From Limnomonas spitsbergensis (taxonomy: Eukaryota; Chlorophyta; Chlorophyceae; Chlamydomonadales), in assembly GCA_037349105.1 (NCBI GenBank), contig JAYJMM010000076.1:456001-520000 (forward strand): 64,000 bases of DNA, in the 5' to 3' direction. The notes under the pieces are model-generated. The model made no database searches. It was not told the origin of the DNA and saw only the letters and a list, made by a program, of their open reading frames with translations. The position numbers were made by a program, and so were the translations under genes. This document shows, one piece after another, positions 24,710 through 38,100 of the stretch. Within the stretch, counting starts at the first letter, position 1; each line of letters begins with the position of its first letter.

Positions 24710-25966
24710 GGCGTCAGGCGGGTGCGCCCCAGCCAGGCTGAAGGCGCCAGTTCCAAGCTTGTTTCACGGATGCGGAGAGAGTTTATTGGGGCCCGCGCAA
24801 GCAACAAGCAGGACTAGGGCGTCAGGCAGGCGCGCCCTGACCAGCTGAAGGGCCAGCTGACGGTGCCGGTGGAGTCTGCAGCATGAAGTTTAAGGCAGTG
24901 TCGCGAGAGCCTGAGGCTTTCAGAATGTTTCATGTTGGGCCCGCGCTGACAAGCAGGGCCAGGGGAGTTCACGCGGGGTTTGGCGCCCCAGCCAGGCTGA
25001 AGGCGCCCCAGCCAGGCTGAAGGCGCCAGCTGAAAGTCTGCCGGTGGAGTCGGCAGCGTATGGCTTTTACGGCATCGTCGTTAGAGCCGGAAGCTTTCAG
25101 AATGTTTCACGTAGAGGCCCGCGCCGACAAGCAGGACTGGGGGAGGTCATGCGGGGTTTGGCGCCCCGGTCAGAGGTGGTGTTCGCAAGACTTTCGCTTT
25201 GTGTCCACTATCATGCGGGGGCCGTGCGCCCCGGTCAGAGGTGGTGTTCGCAAGACTTTCGCTTTGTGTCCACTATCATGCGGGGGCCGTGCGCCCCGGT
25301 CAGAGGTGGTGTTCGCAAGACTTTCGCTTTGTTTCCACTATCATGCGGGGGCCGTGCGCCCCGGCCAGAGGTGGCGTCCGCAACGTTTCGCTTTGTGCCG
25401 GCGATCCTCCGGGATCGAGTTGCTGCCGAGTGCCTGCAACTTCACAGTTCACACTTGCTCCACACTGCCGCGACCAGCCGCCCAGCCCGAAACTAAGGGG
25501 CAGCTGCCGGCCGTGGTCAGGTAAATATTGAACCTGAGCCTTGCTCAATAATGCTCGGGTGCGTGGGGGCCCCCAACTGGGTTTGGTTGCGGCAGGGGGG
25601 GGGGGAAGAGTCATGGGATTGAATATTATTTCAGTTTCGTGGATTTCGGAAGATCCGAAGGTGAAGCCTGATCTTCCCCAAATTAACACAGAAATCAGGT
25701 GTGCGCTTGAATCAGGGTTACCCAGAACGACCGTTTGGGTTGGAATCCCGTACCGTTTACTGTATCGTATCGCACCGTTTAACAATACCGTACCGTCTTA
25801 AGACACCGTGTTGGCAATTTTATTACCTGTCCGGCCATTTTGGCCGTACCGTACCGTTTGACCGTCCCGTAATTCCACACCGGGTAACTCTGGCTTGAAT
25901 GTTGTGCAAGCAGGCTCACAGCTGCATATCTATTTCATCCAGATCCAGAACTTCTGTGCGTGCCCC
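24710..25966. other. Region after the carrier stop: copies of the 3' end and a 67 bp tandem
   Basis: A copy of the last coding bases and stop region (GCAAGCAACAAGCAGGACTAG) lies at 24798-24818, more distant ones at about 24940 and 25110. A ~67 bp unit (GCGCCCCGGTCAGAGGTGG) repeats three to four times at 25160-25380. 25740-25890 holds CGTACCGT repeats. No gene recognised. Confidence 0.65.
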
Positions 25967-27667
25967 TTTGTTGTACAAGCAAGCTTGTTTCCCAAACCAG
26001 CTCAGCATTTTGGGGCCTTGGGGGCACATTGCGGTTGTTGGTTTGGTGCATGCCCGCTCGCAGCTGCTTACCTATTTCATCTACATAAAGATTGGGTTTC
26101 TATTTGTATTCGCACCCCTAAGGCCCCCCAGGGCCTGTTGTACGTAGTTACTCATTTGTCGACTGCAGTTGAAGCATGTAGCCTTCAAGTTGCTTTTGAA
26201 TTTGCAGTGCGTCTCTTTCTGGTGCTGCGTTACCAGGAGGTCAATGACATTGCACCTCTGGGCCCTGCTCATAAGGCTCGGCCGCGTGGGCGCTCGACTG
26301 TCCCTTGGGAAGAAAGAAAGTTAAGGGAAGAAGCAGAAGAACACAAAGGAGAGTGAAATTACCGGTACCGATGACACGTTGCTTCTCCTCCCTCTCCGAC
26401 GATGACCTGGGTTCATGTTCATGACGCTATTTTGCCTCCAGTCCCAAGCTCAGTCAAAACTAAGGCCCGGACGCCTGGCCACCTAGCAAAATCTTCACTC
26501 CATGCAAAGGGGGTTCAGCTGTTGCTGTCTATCAGCTGATGCCATGCGGTGTCTTTTGTTCATGATGTTCTACCAGTGGCCCAGCCAAAAGTAAGGCCCA
26601 GAGGCCTGGCCGACCAACAATACCTCATCTCCATGCAAAGTGGATTCAGCTGTTGCTGTCTATGCCATGCTGTGTCCGGTATCACATCCCGGTATCACAT
26701 CCGCCTGTCTTACCTCCCCCTGGTTGTTCCCGGTATCACATCCCCCTGTCTTACCTCCCCCTGGTTGTTCCCTTGCAGGCTGCATCCTCCTTGGCCGTCC
26801 CATTTCCTCCACCCCCCCTCTGTCCACCTGCCTCACAACCCCGGTATAAGTCACGTCTGCCTAACCTTGTCCTGGATGTTCCCTGGATCCATGCTGTGTC
26901 TTCTCCTCTCCAACAATCTGCTTTAATGTTCATGACGTTACACCACTAGTCCCAGGCCCGGTCAAAAATGAGGCCCCATGCCGCCTGGCCGCCCAGCAAA
27001 TGTTCTGGTCTCCTCCCGGTTCGCTCCGCCTGGCCCTACGAAAAAGGCTGTGGGTGGTTGCATCAACTTTGTAACAGCAACAATATCTTAACTCGTTGCC
27101 AAATTGCCGAGTGGCTTCAGCTGTTGCCTTTGATGTCGCGTTGCTTTTTCTCCCTCTCCAACAACCTGCGGGGGCCACATTCAAAAACATTCATGAATAT
27201 TCAAAAATAAGATGTAACTACCTGCGGGGGCCATATTCAAAAGTAAGATGCAACAAACAAGGACCCGCAGCCCAGAAGGGTGGGGTAGCGCCGGGAGGTG
27301 TGCATATTTTACAATTGAAAAAAGTCCGAGGCTGCGAGAGGCTTCTGAGGGAGTAGGGGGGGGGGCACGGTGCTGATAAGGGGCCGTGCTTACAGATAAT
27401 TCTGTCAGTGCAAACAAATTCAAATTCAAATTTTCGAGGCTGGGAGGCTTCTGGGGGAGTAGGGGGGATTCTGTCAGTTTGTACAAATTCAAATTCAAAA
27501 TTTCGAGGCGCGGAGGCTTCTGGGGGAGAAGGGGGGGGGATTCTGTCAGTTTGTACAAATTCAAATTCAAAACAATGTAAATGGAAATAAGATACTGAAT
27601 CTTCTCACGTGCAACTTTCCACACATAATAGTCATACCACTCACAATAGGCGGAACACACACGACAC

Positions 27668-27876
27668 TACCGTAGATTTGATTTTCCTTCCCTCGGGTAA
27701 GAAACAACGATTTAATTGTATGCTGCCCCTCAGAGCAAATTATCGACCTAAACTCTTAGTTTCTGACTGGAAAATGGCATCGGCAATCGATAATCAGTAT
27801 ATTAAGGGATCCCTCAACCCTGCCCTCAACCCCAAACAACGTTAGTTATGAGGGCAGGCAAAGCAAATATACTGTA
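27668..27876 (-). mobile_element. MITE-A copy inside duplication copy B
   Basis: Counterpart of 1447-1657, moved by segmental duplication and not by a separate insertion, since the flanks are also shared. Confidence 0.7.
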
Positions 27877-28318
27877 ATGGAGGTGTGTCTATCTGCCGGG
27901 CACAAAATTATAGTTGCTACTGGAGACCTGTCATTGAAATAATTCATGGACTCAAGCAAACCTGCACATCTCGAAGTGCCCAAAAGCCACAGTGCCACCA
28001 AGCAAATAGTTGCTAATGGAGGTGCGTATATCTGCCAGGCACACAAATTTAGTTGCTAATGGATACCTGGCCATTGAATGAGTTACCGTACATGACTCAA
28101 GCAAACCTGAAAATTGCGTATATCTCCCAGGCTGCCTGCAGCCTGTAAAAGGGATACAAGTTCTGGCTGACTGGTATAGACACAGAAAGCCGGAATCAGA
28201 GAGCGTTCAAGACTCTTACTTCAGAGGCGGAGAGGTGGCAGCGTAGATTTGCAAAGGGTGGCTCTCTTGTTCGTTAAGCTAGGGCAAGGAACTCAGGGAC
28301 AAGGATACGCAAAAAAAC

Positions 28319-28781
28319 CGAGAAGGGTGAAACCCTGACCGAGAAGGGTGAAACCCTGACCAAGAAGGGTGAAACCCTGACCGAGAAGGGTGAAACCCTG
28401 ACCGAGAAGGGTGAAACCCTGACCAAGAAGGGTGAAACCCTGACCGAGAAGGGTGAAACCCTGACCGAGGAGGGTGAAACCCTGACCGAGGAGGGTGAAA
28501 CCCTGACCGAGAAGGGTGAAAACCTGACCGAGAAGGGTGAAAACCTGACCGAGAAGGGTGAAACCCTGACCGAGAAGGGTGAAACCCTGACCGAGAAGGG
28601 TGAAACCCTGACCGAGAAGGGTGAAACCCTGACCGAGAAGGGTGAAACCCTGACCGAGAAGGGTGAAACCCTGACCAAGAAGGGTGAAACCCTGACCGAG
28701 AAGGGTGAAACCCTGACCAAGAAGGGTGAAACCCTGACCAAGAAGGGTGAAACCCTGACCGAGAAGGGTGAAACCCTGACC
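28319..28781. repeat. 21 bp minisatellite, about 22 units (copy B counterpart)
   Basis: Same unit and same flanks as the array at 2099-3737, but about a quarter of its length and with fewer a/g variants. Confidence 0.93.
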
Positions 28782-29049
28782 GCCTGCCTTGCTAGCTTTG
28801 CAACGGCCGGCTGCCTGTCAATGACGTTACACCTCTAAGCCCTGCTCAAAAAAGGCCCGGCCGCGTAGCCTGCTGCCTGTCTGCTCCTACCTGCCTGTTC
28901 AGCACTTCCGGTGTGTACAAAGGTATGTAAGATATAAGGGTTTAGGGTTTATTCTAAACCCTAAACCCTAACCTAGATATAACATGTACAGCCGCATGGG
29001 ACGGGTAGGTCTGATGAGAGGTACATTGTTCCATCTGGCAAATTATTTA

Positions 29050-29308
29050 ATTCTGAGACAAATGTACCGGTGCATTTAATTCTGAGACAAATGTACCGGT
29101 GCATTTAATTCTGAGACAAATGTACCGGTGCATTTAATTCTGAGACAAATGTACCGGTGCATTTAATTCTGAGACAAATGTACCGGTGCATTTAATTCTG
29201 AGACAAATGTACCGGTGCATTTAATTCTGAGACAAATGTACCGGTGCATTTAATTCTGAGACAAATGTACCGGTGCATTTAATTCTGAGACAAATGTACC
29301 GGTGCATT
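29050..29308. repeat. 29 bp minisatellite, about 9 units
   Basis: The unit begins AATTCTGAGACAAATG and ends CCGGTGCATTT; units are perfect. Copy A of the duplication has a single unit at about 3989-4017. Confidence 0.93.
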
Positions 29309-29923
29309 TTTAGAATTCTACTATAGCCTTCCCTCACCCCTAGGAAAACTAGACACACACTTACAGTCGTCGAACTGGTTCAGCTCCCTTTTCGACATCT
29401 AGTATGCACTTTATGAAAGCTGTGATCCCTACCATCAGAAGCAGGCAGTCCAGATCAGCTCGAACAAACCCTTCACCCCGTCCCCGCACCTTCCCCCCCC
29501 TACACATTAAACCCTGTCCCCGCACCCAGGAATGGGTTTCTGCAGCACCTCCCAGGGGGGGGGTGTTCTGGAACCGGTAGAGATTTGCAAGGGGGGGGGC
29601 AAAGGGTTGGAAGGTGGAGCCAAAGAGGCCAGGTGGGGGGGCAAAGGGCAAGGGGGGGGCCAAAGGGTTGGAAGGCGGAGCCAAAGAGGCCAGGTGGGTC
29701 GTAGCGCCTCCAAGGGATGGTGTTCTATGCTTTGCTCGACAAAAGTGCTTCTCATCTGCGGTCAAACTGCTTGAGCTCCATTTCGTGCAGACTGCCTAAG
29801 CCGTCATCCCTCTCACCAGACACAGGCAGTCCAGATCAGCTCGAACAAACCCTACACACTACACCCTAAGCCCCTGCACCCTACGCCCCTTCATGGTGTT
29901 CGACAAACAAACAAAAGGGCCTC

Positions 29924-32900
29924 TTACTTGCGGTCAAACTGCTTGAGCTCCATTTCGTCCAGACTGCCCAAGCCGTCATCCGTCGCATCGGGCGCAGGCA
30001 GTCCAGGGGAGGATCCAGATCCAGCCGTCCCACCTCGCCCCCAGGGGCCAAGCACAGGGTCGGAGGAGGACGGGGTGCCACCAGGCAGAGGGGGCGCCCA
30101 CCTGCGTCAGGTGATATTCTTACAGCGGTACAACCTCAGTGAGCGGTACAAACTGAGTCAGCCGTACAGGTGCACAGAGTCAGCAATAAAGACGGATGCG
30201 AGCATCTACACCCTACACCCTGCACCCTGCATTGAGTCCTCAGTTATGATTAACTCTGTATATAACCAACACCCTAAACATTGGGCCTTATATCAGACAC
30301 ACCATGAAACCCTGAACCTTTACCCTAAACCTGAACCCTAAACCTTGACCCTATACCTTAACCCTTAAGCTTAACCCTATACCTTAACCCTACACCATTG
30401 ACCCTTCACCCCACACCTACCATGGCCTGCCTCCAATCGCATCAAGTCGGCTTCCCACCAGCTCCCTAAGAGTCCCTGGCTCCGTGTTCACGATGCGCTC
30501 CACCTAGCGACATGAGTGGGCGGGAAAGTTCAGATGACGCGTGACACAGTAAAGGAGCGGGTTTAGGGTTCAGGGTTTAGGGTTTAGGGGCAGCGGGTGG
30601 GAGACCACCAGTGTCCATGTTTTGTCACTCAGCTACATGTCAGCTACATGTTAGCTACATGTCAGCTACATTCTGACCTCCAACCTGAGACCCCAGGTGT
30701 GGCCATCCATGCTACTCAGGCCGCTTAGGGTGGACTCAGCACCCTAAACCCTGAACCCGCAACCTAAACCCACACCCTAAACCCACACCCCACACCCTAA
30801 CGCTTAACTAGGTGTGGCCATCCATGCTACTTAGGCCGCTGGCGCCTGGCCGGTCCAAGTTTGTTCCCACTTCAGATTTTTGGCCCATGGCCGCAAGATA
30901 GCCCGTTTAGGGTGGACCCTAGCAGCATCCTTAACCCTTAACTCTAAGCCCGTTACTCTTTTGACCACAGCCGCAGGGTAGCCCGTTTAGGGTTGACCCA
31001 GCACCCTAAACCCTGAACCCACAGTCCAGTGGTTCTTTTAGTGGGCACCAGACCACCTGTAAGGGGCCGCCGGGCGGCCAGCTCGGGGCCTATTGGGAGG
31101 AAATCCTGACCAACCTATGGCCGGTGGCCCGAGCAGCAAGCACCTTGCTGCCCCAGGCCCCCACGGCCGTGGGCCGTGATGCAGCTGAATTGTGGCTGAG
31201 GCGCACTAATAGAAACCCTGAACTTTCACTCCTCACCCTGAACCGGAAACGATGCTGCATCTCCGCCCTAGCTGTTTTGCCGTGGCACTGCCCTAGCAGA
31301 CGCTGTGCCACCCTCATCGTCTCCGCCCTAGCAGGTGCTGTGTACCTCCAACTGACGGCACGGTTGTGAATTCGGCCCAGGCTGCACTGTTTCCTTAACT
31401 CTCACGCCCCCCACGGGGCGTAGCTTTCTTCCTTTCTTTGTATCTCAGACTCTCCATAGCCGAAACCATGACGTTGTAGACATGAGCAGTGGAGGGGGCA
31501 GCAAGGAGCATCAGAGGTCACAGAGGGCACACCGGTGTGTGTATAGGATTTAGGCCTTGAGGGTTAAGGGTTTGGGGTTAAGGCCTCAAGGGCTCAGGGT
31601 TGTGGGTTTAGGCCCTAAGGGTGTAGGGTTTAGAGCCTAAACACTAAGGGTGTAGGGTTTAGGGCCTAAACCCAAAGGGTGTAGGGTTTAGGGCATAAAC
31701 CCTAAGGGTGTAAGGTTTAGGGCCTAAACCCTAAGGGTGTAAGGTTTAGGGCCTAAACCCTGAGGGTGTAGGGTTTAGGGTCAAGGGTTAAGGGGTTAAC
31801 AGTTTGCTCGCGCCACACCACACCCCCTAACGGGACTACCGGGCGGCCACACCTGGGCCATTGAGAACCTAGTCATGAATCCGAGCATTTCACTAACACA
31901 GGCCCCTAAGAGGGGCGGACTTTCGTTTCGTTTCTGTCTGTTACATTGTAACCAACCTGCACGTGGACCACGCAGAGCGCCAGCATGAGCAGGCTGTACC
32001 CATCGAAGTCGAAACCGGAGCGTAGGAGCGGTACGGTGTACAACGCACAGTACTTGTAGTACAGAGAGGCCCGGTCAGGCTCCGAAGTCAGCGCTGGCAG
32101 CACCCATGCCTGGACAGGCAGGACCGGCAAGAAGTGTGGGGGTCAGTGTTTCTTCTTCCAGCTGTCGATTCCACCCTCAGCGGGCTGCCCCTCGACCGGG
32201 CGGGCCGCCTCTACCGTACGGGGTCTAAATTGCGTTTGCTTGTGTTGCTTCTCACTCAAGTATGAGGAGTATAAATAACGCCCTAAAGAGCTCAATTTGG
32301 CCGCCACATGCCTGATCATAACCAAATCTTGACAGACTGACAGACAAGACCTAGCCATAGAGAATGGCGGGCCACGCAGGGGGCTAGCCATGCATGGGGC
32401 ATCCGACCGAAGGCCAGGTGGTAGCTGAGCTGTAGCTGAGCTGATGCTGAGCAGTAGCCGAACTGTAGCTGAGCTGTCCCTGAGTTGAAGCTTAACTTAA
32501 GCAGAGCTGTAGTTGAGCCACATGAAAATAAGCACTGGGCCAGAGCGCTTGGGGCTGGCCATGCATGGGGTTGGCCACGCATGGGGCTGGGCGGCTAGCC
32601 ATGCATGGGGCTGGCCATGCATGGGGCTGGCCATGCATGTGACGCACCACGGAGTTGACGAGCGGGACAAAGCTGGTGACAGAAGTCACCGCCCATGCCA
32701 GGTTTTCGTCTTCTTGTCCCAGCCGCTCCTGCTCCTGCTTCTGCTGCTGACTCTGCTGCTGCTTGCGCGTCGAAGCAGCTGCTGACTCGCCGCCGTCTAG
32801 CTGCCCCGTCTGTCGCTCCATGGGGGCAGATGAGGGACGGGTGGAGGGGGAGGGGGAGAAGGAGGAGGAGGAGGAGGAGGAGGAGGAGGAAGTTGTGGTG

Positions 32901-33289
32901 CTTGGTGGCTGATGCTGGTTGCTAGGTGGTTGCTGTTGCTGCTGTTGGCTGCGGTGTGTCATGTCGGTCGGGCCGGATACGGACTGGGCGCTCCGAGCGA
33001 GCGTCATGAGGATAGCGACACCGCTGGCCGCGACGGTGCCGACAGTGACCACCTGGTCTAGAAGTGCTGGCAGGGCGGCACGGGTCTGCGCCCTGTTGGG
33101 TCTGCGCGGCAGGTGCAGAATCAGCAGGCCACCTGCCCCGTCGCGTCTTCTCAGGCTCGAAGGCGGAGGGGAGGTGCGGTATTCAGTGTTCGATGTTGGG
33201 TACAGGCAGAGAGGTACCGGACCTGTAAATCGAGGCTGCACGCTTCGGTATGCAGCAGATGCAGAGGCGTGAAAGGCGCTAGTTTGCAT
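29924..33289 (-). CDS. Probable plastid membrane protein, family not recognised (three exons seen, model incomplete)
   Basis: Exon 1 (33289-32648, minus) starts at ATG and reads MQTSAFHASASAAYRS, a plastid-like leader, then a hydrophobic segment (ALPALLDQVVTVGTVAASG), a poly-Q and poly-S stretch, a charged Q/K/E-rich helix, and FVPLVNSV. Exon 2 (32109-31957) joins in phase 0 and encodes AWVLPALTSEPDRASLYYKY, then LRSGFDFDGYSLLMLALCV, i.e. likely further membrane helices. A last exon (30101-29924) gives a Ser/Gly/Pro-rich tail ending SLDEMELKQFDRK and a TAA stop, but its phase does not match exon 2 directly. A small exon between 31957 and 30101 is therefore probably missing from my model. I recall similar uncharacterised plant plastid membrane proteins but cannot name one. 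The poly-S tract is encoded by a trinucleotide microsatellite at about 32850-32890. Confidence 0.55.
30120..31956. other. Intron region of the plastid membrane gene with telomere-like repeats
   Basis: CCCTAAACCCT and GGGTTTAGGG variants dominate 30200-30420, 30560-31030 and 31550-31800. An R2 element lies at 31358-31440. Three GCTAGGGCGGAG-type blocks at 31250-31355 (minus strand) might mark the missing small exon, but I could not prove a frame. Confidence 0.55.
31358..31440 (-). mobile_element. R2 short interspersed element, copy 2
   Basis: Reverse orientation. The hairpin arms are GCCCC and GGGGC. Read on the plus strand it ends in a pyrimidine tract and TCTCAG, which looks like a splice acceptor. 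It lies in an intron of the plastid membrane gene. Confidence 0.65.
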
Positions 33290-33812
33290 GGCGAGCCGAG
33301 TCACGGAAACGGCCCGACGGTGTCCGTGGAATCAGGAGGGTGAATCGTTATTGTGATGATGGGGCAGAGGAGCTGTAACAGGATTTCAAGGAATGAAGAT
33401 GATGGCGACCATGTGCGTGGATTTCAGATCTACGCTTGAATCAAGGAGTGAGAAAGTGTGATCTGGCAAGTCGCACGTCAACACTTCAGCAACGACCTCT
33501 TGCAACAGTGATGTATAACCGCGGTGGTATAATAGGAAAAGGTCGCCTAGCGGGACCTCCCGAGAGCCACTTTTTTGAAGGTGCGCATGAGTGTTAGAGG
33601 CACTTGAGTACAGTGGATGGAAGGTGAAAATACGTCAATTTCCCTACAAGCCATTTTAGCCATTTGAGGCTGGGCATGCGCCAATGTATGCATTTCACTT
33701 TTAAGGATGACATGGTGTCGGCTTGTAGCAAGTACCGGTAGCGACAAAATTAAAAGATTGTGGGTGAACCCATGCATGCAATCATGCATGCCCCGAAAGC
33801 TTGAAAGTTGAG

Positions 33813-33999
33813 TACCGTAGTCACGGACGTGTTTCGTTATTTTCGAATTTCGTTGTTGCTTAAAAAGTCGCAGTTTTGGCGATTTTTTTGATTCGTTGCC
33901 CCTTAACATGAAAAATTCCAGTCAAAAACATTTTCACGACTGATTTCGTTGCTCCTTGTAAAACGATCAAAATAACGAAATACGTCCGTGACTACGGTA
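33813..33999. mobile_element. MITE-B: 187 bp element with 31 bp terminal inverted repeats
   Basis: Left end TACCGTAGTCACGGACGTG continues TTTCGTTATTTT. The right end is its near-perfect reverse complement with one difference in about 31 bp. It starts and ends with TA. It lies in the spacer between two minus-strand genes. The very fresh inverted repeats suggest recent movement. No second copy is in the window. Confidence 0.75.
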
Positions 34000-34419
34000 A
34001 TTTGTAAAATAATGAATGAGTGCGTGTCAATGCTGCTTACCGTACTAGAGAGTTTCCAGCTAAATGGCGACTGACAGGAGGCCAGTTACGTTTTTGCACC
34101 CCAAAGTCCTGGTGGCTCCGGCCCAGCAGCCTGTCAAACGTAATATATCAGAGGGGCACTAGTGCACTCAAGGATTAACATGGCCAGTTCCTTTTGTGCC
34201 CATTGTTGGTATGCAACCCGGGTGCCTTCTCCCATGACTTTCCTGGCTCGCTTTTTGTTTGCCGACGTGCGAGCAAATGTACTTTATGCTGCTAGAGACG
34301 GCACTCCGGTACCGCGATTCACGGTTATCGTTTCGTGATGCACAGGTGCAGTACACCCGCATGGCCCTCTTCCTTTTAGTGTCTTCTTTTCTCCATTCTG
34401 AACAGTTGGGCGTATACGC

Positions 34420-34462
34420 GGCCGAGCTTTGAGCGGGCCCAGAGGTGTAACGTCATTGACCC
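34420..34462 (-). repeat. R1 dispersed element, minus orientation
   Basis: Reverse complement of the R1 core, located between the plastid membrane gene and the DCC gene. Confidence 0.55.
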
Positions 34463-35120
34463 GCTTGGCCGCATCCATGCCGATAATTTCGACGGTCTCT
34501 CTGTCCACCTAACACCTCACCAATCAATCCAGACGGTCGATGCCAGGTAAGAATACAGAAGACTCACGGCGTGACAACCATACAGGAAATCAGCATCGAA
34601 GGGCCAACGTCCGCCATTTTTACGGGGATATGATGTATCATTCATTCATGATAACAGGGTTCTATGTTCTGGCTTACATATGACATTTGAACGGTACACT
34701 CCCAAAACGTCTTTACACTCACACCAGCCACCGGTTCAACATTGGTCACTCATATTATAGATATGGTACATGCAGCGTACTTTCCAGCCAGCAGTTCATC
34801 AGTGCTGCCAGGAGCCCCACAGATCTGCCAGCCCATGTACAGTGGGCCCCTCCATTTCCCCGTCCCAGGGTCAATTATGTACAACAGATGCAGCGTTGGA
34901 ACCTGTACAACAAGCAGGCCTGGTCGATTCCTACTACACCCCAATGACGCCACATGCCCTGCTTTGCATCAGTACCCGTGCGGTCCCGCAAACTTTCACT
35001 CCATTCCATGCCCCTGCGGGCTTTTGTTGCCATGATTCGACTCATCGCCCCGATTTCAGCACCCCTGCGGTCCTGCAATTTTGCATTCCATTTCATGCTC
35101 CTGCCATGCCATGAAACGAC

Positions 35121-38100
35121 TCATCGCCCCTGCACCGCCTCCTCCTGCTTCTTCTTGGGGAGCGGGATCTCGCACGCCACATCAGCGTCGCCGCACAAGC
35201 TGACCTCCTCCTTCCCCTTTCTCGCCAGAATGATGTCCAGGCCCTCCCTCCCAGTCACCTCCATCCTGCTCAAGTGCATGGCAGTGCGTCACCATCAGAT
35301 CCAAAGCAGGCTGGCAGCTAAAACGCAACAGTCTTATCAATGCATAACCAAGGCCCCTCGAAATGCCTCACGAGCCCCGTCTCAATTCTCATGCCCTGAA
35401 TCCATTCCCCCTTTTTGCCCTGAATCCGTTTCACCCTTTTTGCACTGAAGCTACTTCCCCCTTGTTACCCTCAGTTTCTGTTTCTCCCCCCTTAAAGACC
35501 GAAAGTTCTCTTTCTTCCCAGAAGTTAAACAAGCCTAAACCCTTAATCCTAAACCCTTTCTCATACCATTTCACACATGTACTTGGCCCAGAAGTTAAAC
35601 AAGCCTAAATCTCAACCCATACTCATACCCTTTCACACCTGTACTTGGCCCAAAAGTTATACAAGGACTCAGCCAAGCGACCAACCGGCTCGTACCTGCG
35701 TCCACACAAACATAAAGTCAGACATGGTGGTTGCTGTTATACGTTGAAATGACGAGGCTTTGCTTTAAATTAGGGTTCAGGGTTCAGAAATCCACAATAT
35801 GGTTCTGCAGGTTGCAGAGGGAGATATTGGACTTAAATTAGTAAAATAGTCAATTCGTAAATTAGGATTCAGGGTACAAAACCCCTTTGGGATTCCCAGT
35901 GCACATGTCTGAACCCCCAACCCTACAGGAGCATGTAAAACCTGAAGCTCTCCGAAACCCCAGATTCAGGGTACAGGGGCCTCCAGGGTTCACAGGGCAC
36001 ATTTCGAAACCCTAGACAATGAACCCCACAGGATCTTAAGAGGCCTTACATCCGAACAAGAGTTTGTAATTCATTTAATTCAAACCGGTAAAAATGTTTG
36101 TGCACATCCTCGGGGCACCACACATGGTGTCCATGCACGAGGCCTCACTGACTCACTGTGTTCATGCCCGCCCCCCACACATAGTGTCTATGACCGGCCC
36201 AACATGCCAGGTTTATTCCAAACATGCCATGTTCATTCCAAACATGCCTTTTTATGCCTGACACACGGTGTCCATGCCCGGCCCCAACACATGCCATGTC
36301 CATGCCCGGCCTCAATACATGCCACGTCCATGCCAGGCCTCAATACATGCCACGTCCATGCCAGGCCCCAATACATGCCATGTCCATGCCCGGCCCCAAT
36401 ACATGCCATGTCCATGCCCGGCCCCAATACATGCCATGTTCATGCCCGGCCTCAATACATGCCATGTCCATGCCAGGCCCCAATACATGCCATGTTCATG
36501 CCCGGCCTCAATACATGCCATGTCCATGCCCGGCCCCAATACATGCCATGTTCATGCCCGGCCTCAATACATGCCATGTCCATGCCAGGCCCCAATACAT
36601 GCCATGTTCATGCCCGGCCCCAATACATGCCATGTCCATGCCCGGCCCCAATACATGCCATGTTCATGCCCGGCCTCAATACATGCCATGTCCATGCCAG
36701 GCCCCAATACATGCCATGTCCATGCCCGGCCCCAACACATGCCATGTCCATGCCCGGCCTCAATACATGCCACGTCCATGCCAGGCCCCAATACATGCCA
36801 TGTCCATGCCAGGCCCCAATACATGCCATGTCCATGCCCGGCCCCAATACATGCCATGTCCATGCCCGGCCCCAATACATGCCATGTCCATGCCCGGCCC
36901 CAATACATGCCATGTCCATGCCCGGCCCCAATACATGCCATGTTCATGCCCGGCCTCAATACATGCCATGTCCATGCCCGGCCTCAATACATGCCACGTC
37001 CATGCCAGGCCCCAATACATGCCATGTTCATGCCCCGCCCCAATACATGCCATGTCCATGCCCGGCCCCAATACATGCCATGTCCATGCCCGGCCCCAAT
37101 ACATGCCATGTCCATGCCCGGCCCCAATACATGCCATGTCCATGCCCGGCCCCAATACATGCCATGTTCATGCCCGGCCCCAATACATGCCATGTCCATG
37201 CCCGGCCCCAATACATGCCATGTCCATGCCCGGCCCCAATACATGCCATGTTCATGCCCGGCCCCAATACATGCCATGTCCATGCCCGGCCCCAATACAT
37301 GCCATGTCCATGCCCGGCCCCAATACATGCCATGTCCATGCCCGGCCCCAATACATGCCATGTCCATGCCCGGCCTCAATACATGCCATGTCCATGCCCG
37401 GCCCCAATACATGCCATGTCCATGCCCGGCCCCAATACATGCCATGTCCATGCCCGGCCCCAATACATGCCATGTTCATGCCCGGCCCCAATACATGCCA
37501 TGTTCATGCCCGGCCCCAATACATGCCATGTTCATACCCGGCCCCCGGTGTTGATGATCAGCCCCCACACATCATGTCCTCGCCCAGCCCAACATGCCGT
37601 GCTTATGCCTGGCCTGACACACGGTGTTGATGCCCAGCCCCCACACATCATGTCCACGGCCGGCCCAACATGCCGTGCTTATGCCTGGCCTGACACACGG
37701 TGTTGATGCCCAGCCCCCACACATCATGTCCACGCCCGGCCCAACATGCCGTGCTTATGCCTGGCCTGACACACGGTGTTGATGATCAGCCCCCACACAT
37801 CATGTCCACGCCCGGCCCCAATACATGCCATGTCCATGCCCGGCCCCAATACATGCCATGTCCATGCCCGGCCCCAATACATGCCATGTTCATGCCCGGC
37901 CTCAATACATGCCATGTTCATGCCCGGCCTCAATACATGCCATGTCCATGCCCGGCCTCAATACATGCCATGTCCATGCCCGGCCCCAATACATGCCATG
38001 TCCATGCCCGGCCCCAATACATGCCATGTCCATGCCCGGCCCCAATACATGCCATGTCCATGCCCGGCCCCAATACATGCCATGTCAATGCCCGGCCCCA

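Larger units (their letters stand above)
25967..30096. repeat. Segmental duplication, copy B (probable source)
   Basis: Matches 1-7495. It lies at the 3' end of the minus-strand plastid membrane gene and retains the splice acceptor of its last exon, so this is probably the parental location. A 29 bp unit that is single in copy A (near 3989) is repeated about nine times here at 29050-29308. Two extra degenerate copies of the terminal exon edge lie at 29365-29440 and 29755-29830. Confidence 0.88.
33290..35120. other. Spacer between the two minus-strand genes
   Basis: Contains MITE-B, an R1 element, and after the DCC stop codon three ~70 bp tandem copies of CCCCTGCGGTCCTGCAA-like sequence (34975-35110). 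No further gene or clear promoter motif seen. Confidence 0.55.

Noticed and set aside
24745..24818. Second C-terminal exon of the carrier
   Set aside because: Located after the stop codon, lacks an acceptor and the GFYRG start. A duplicate of the 3' end.
29050..29308. Possible CRISPR-like array (29 bp repeats)
   Set aside because: Units are head-to-tail with no spacers, and the context is eukaryotic.
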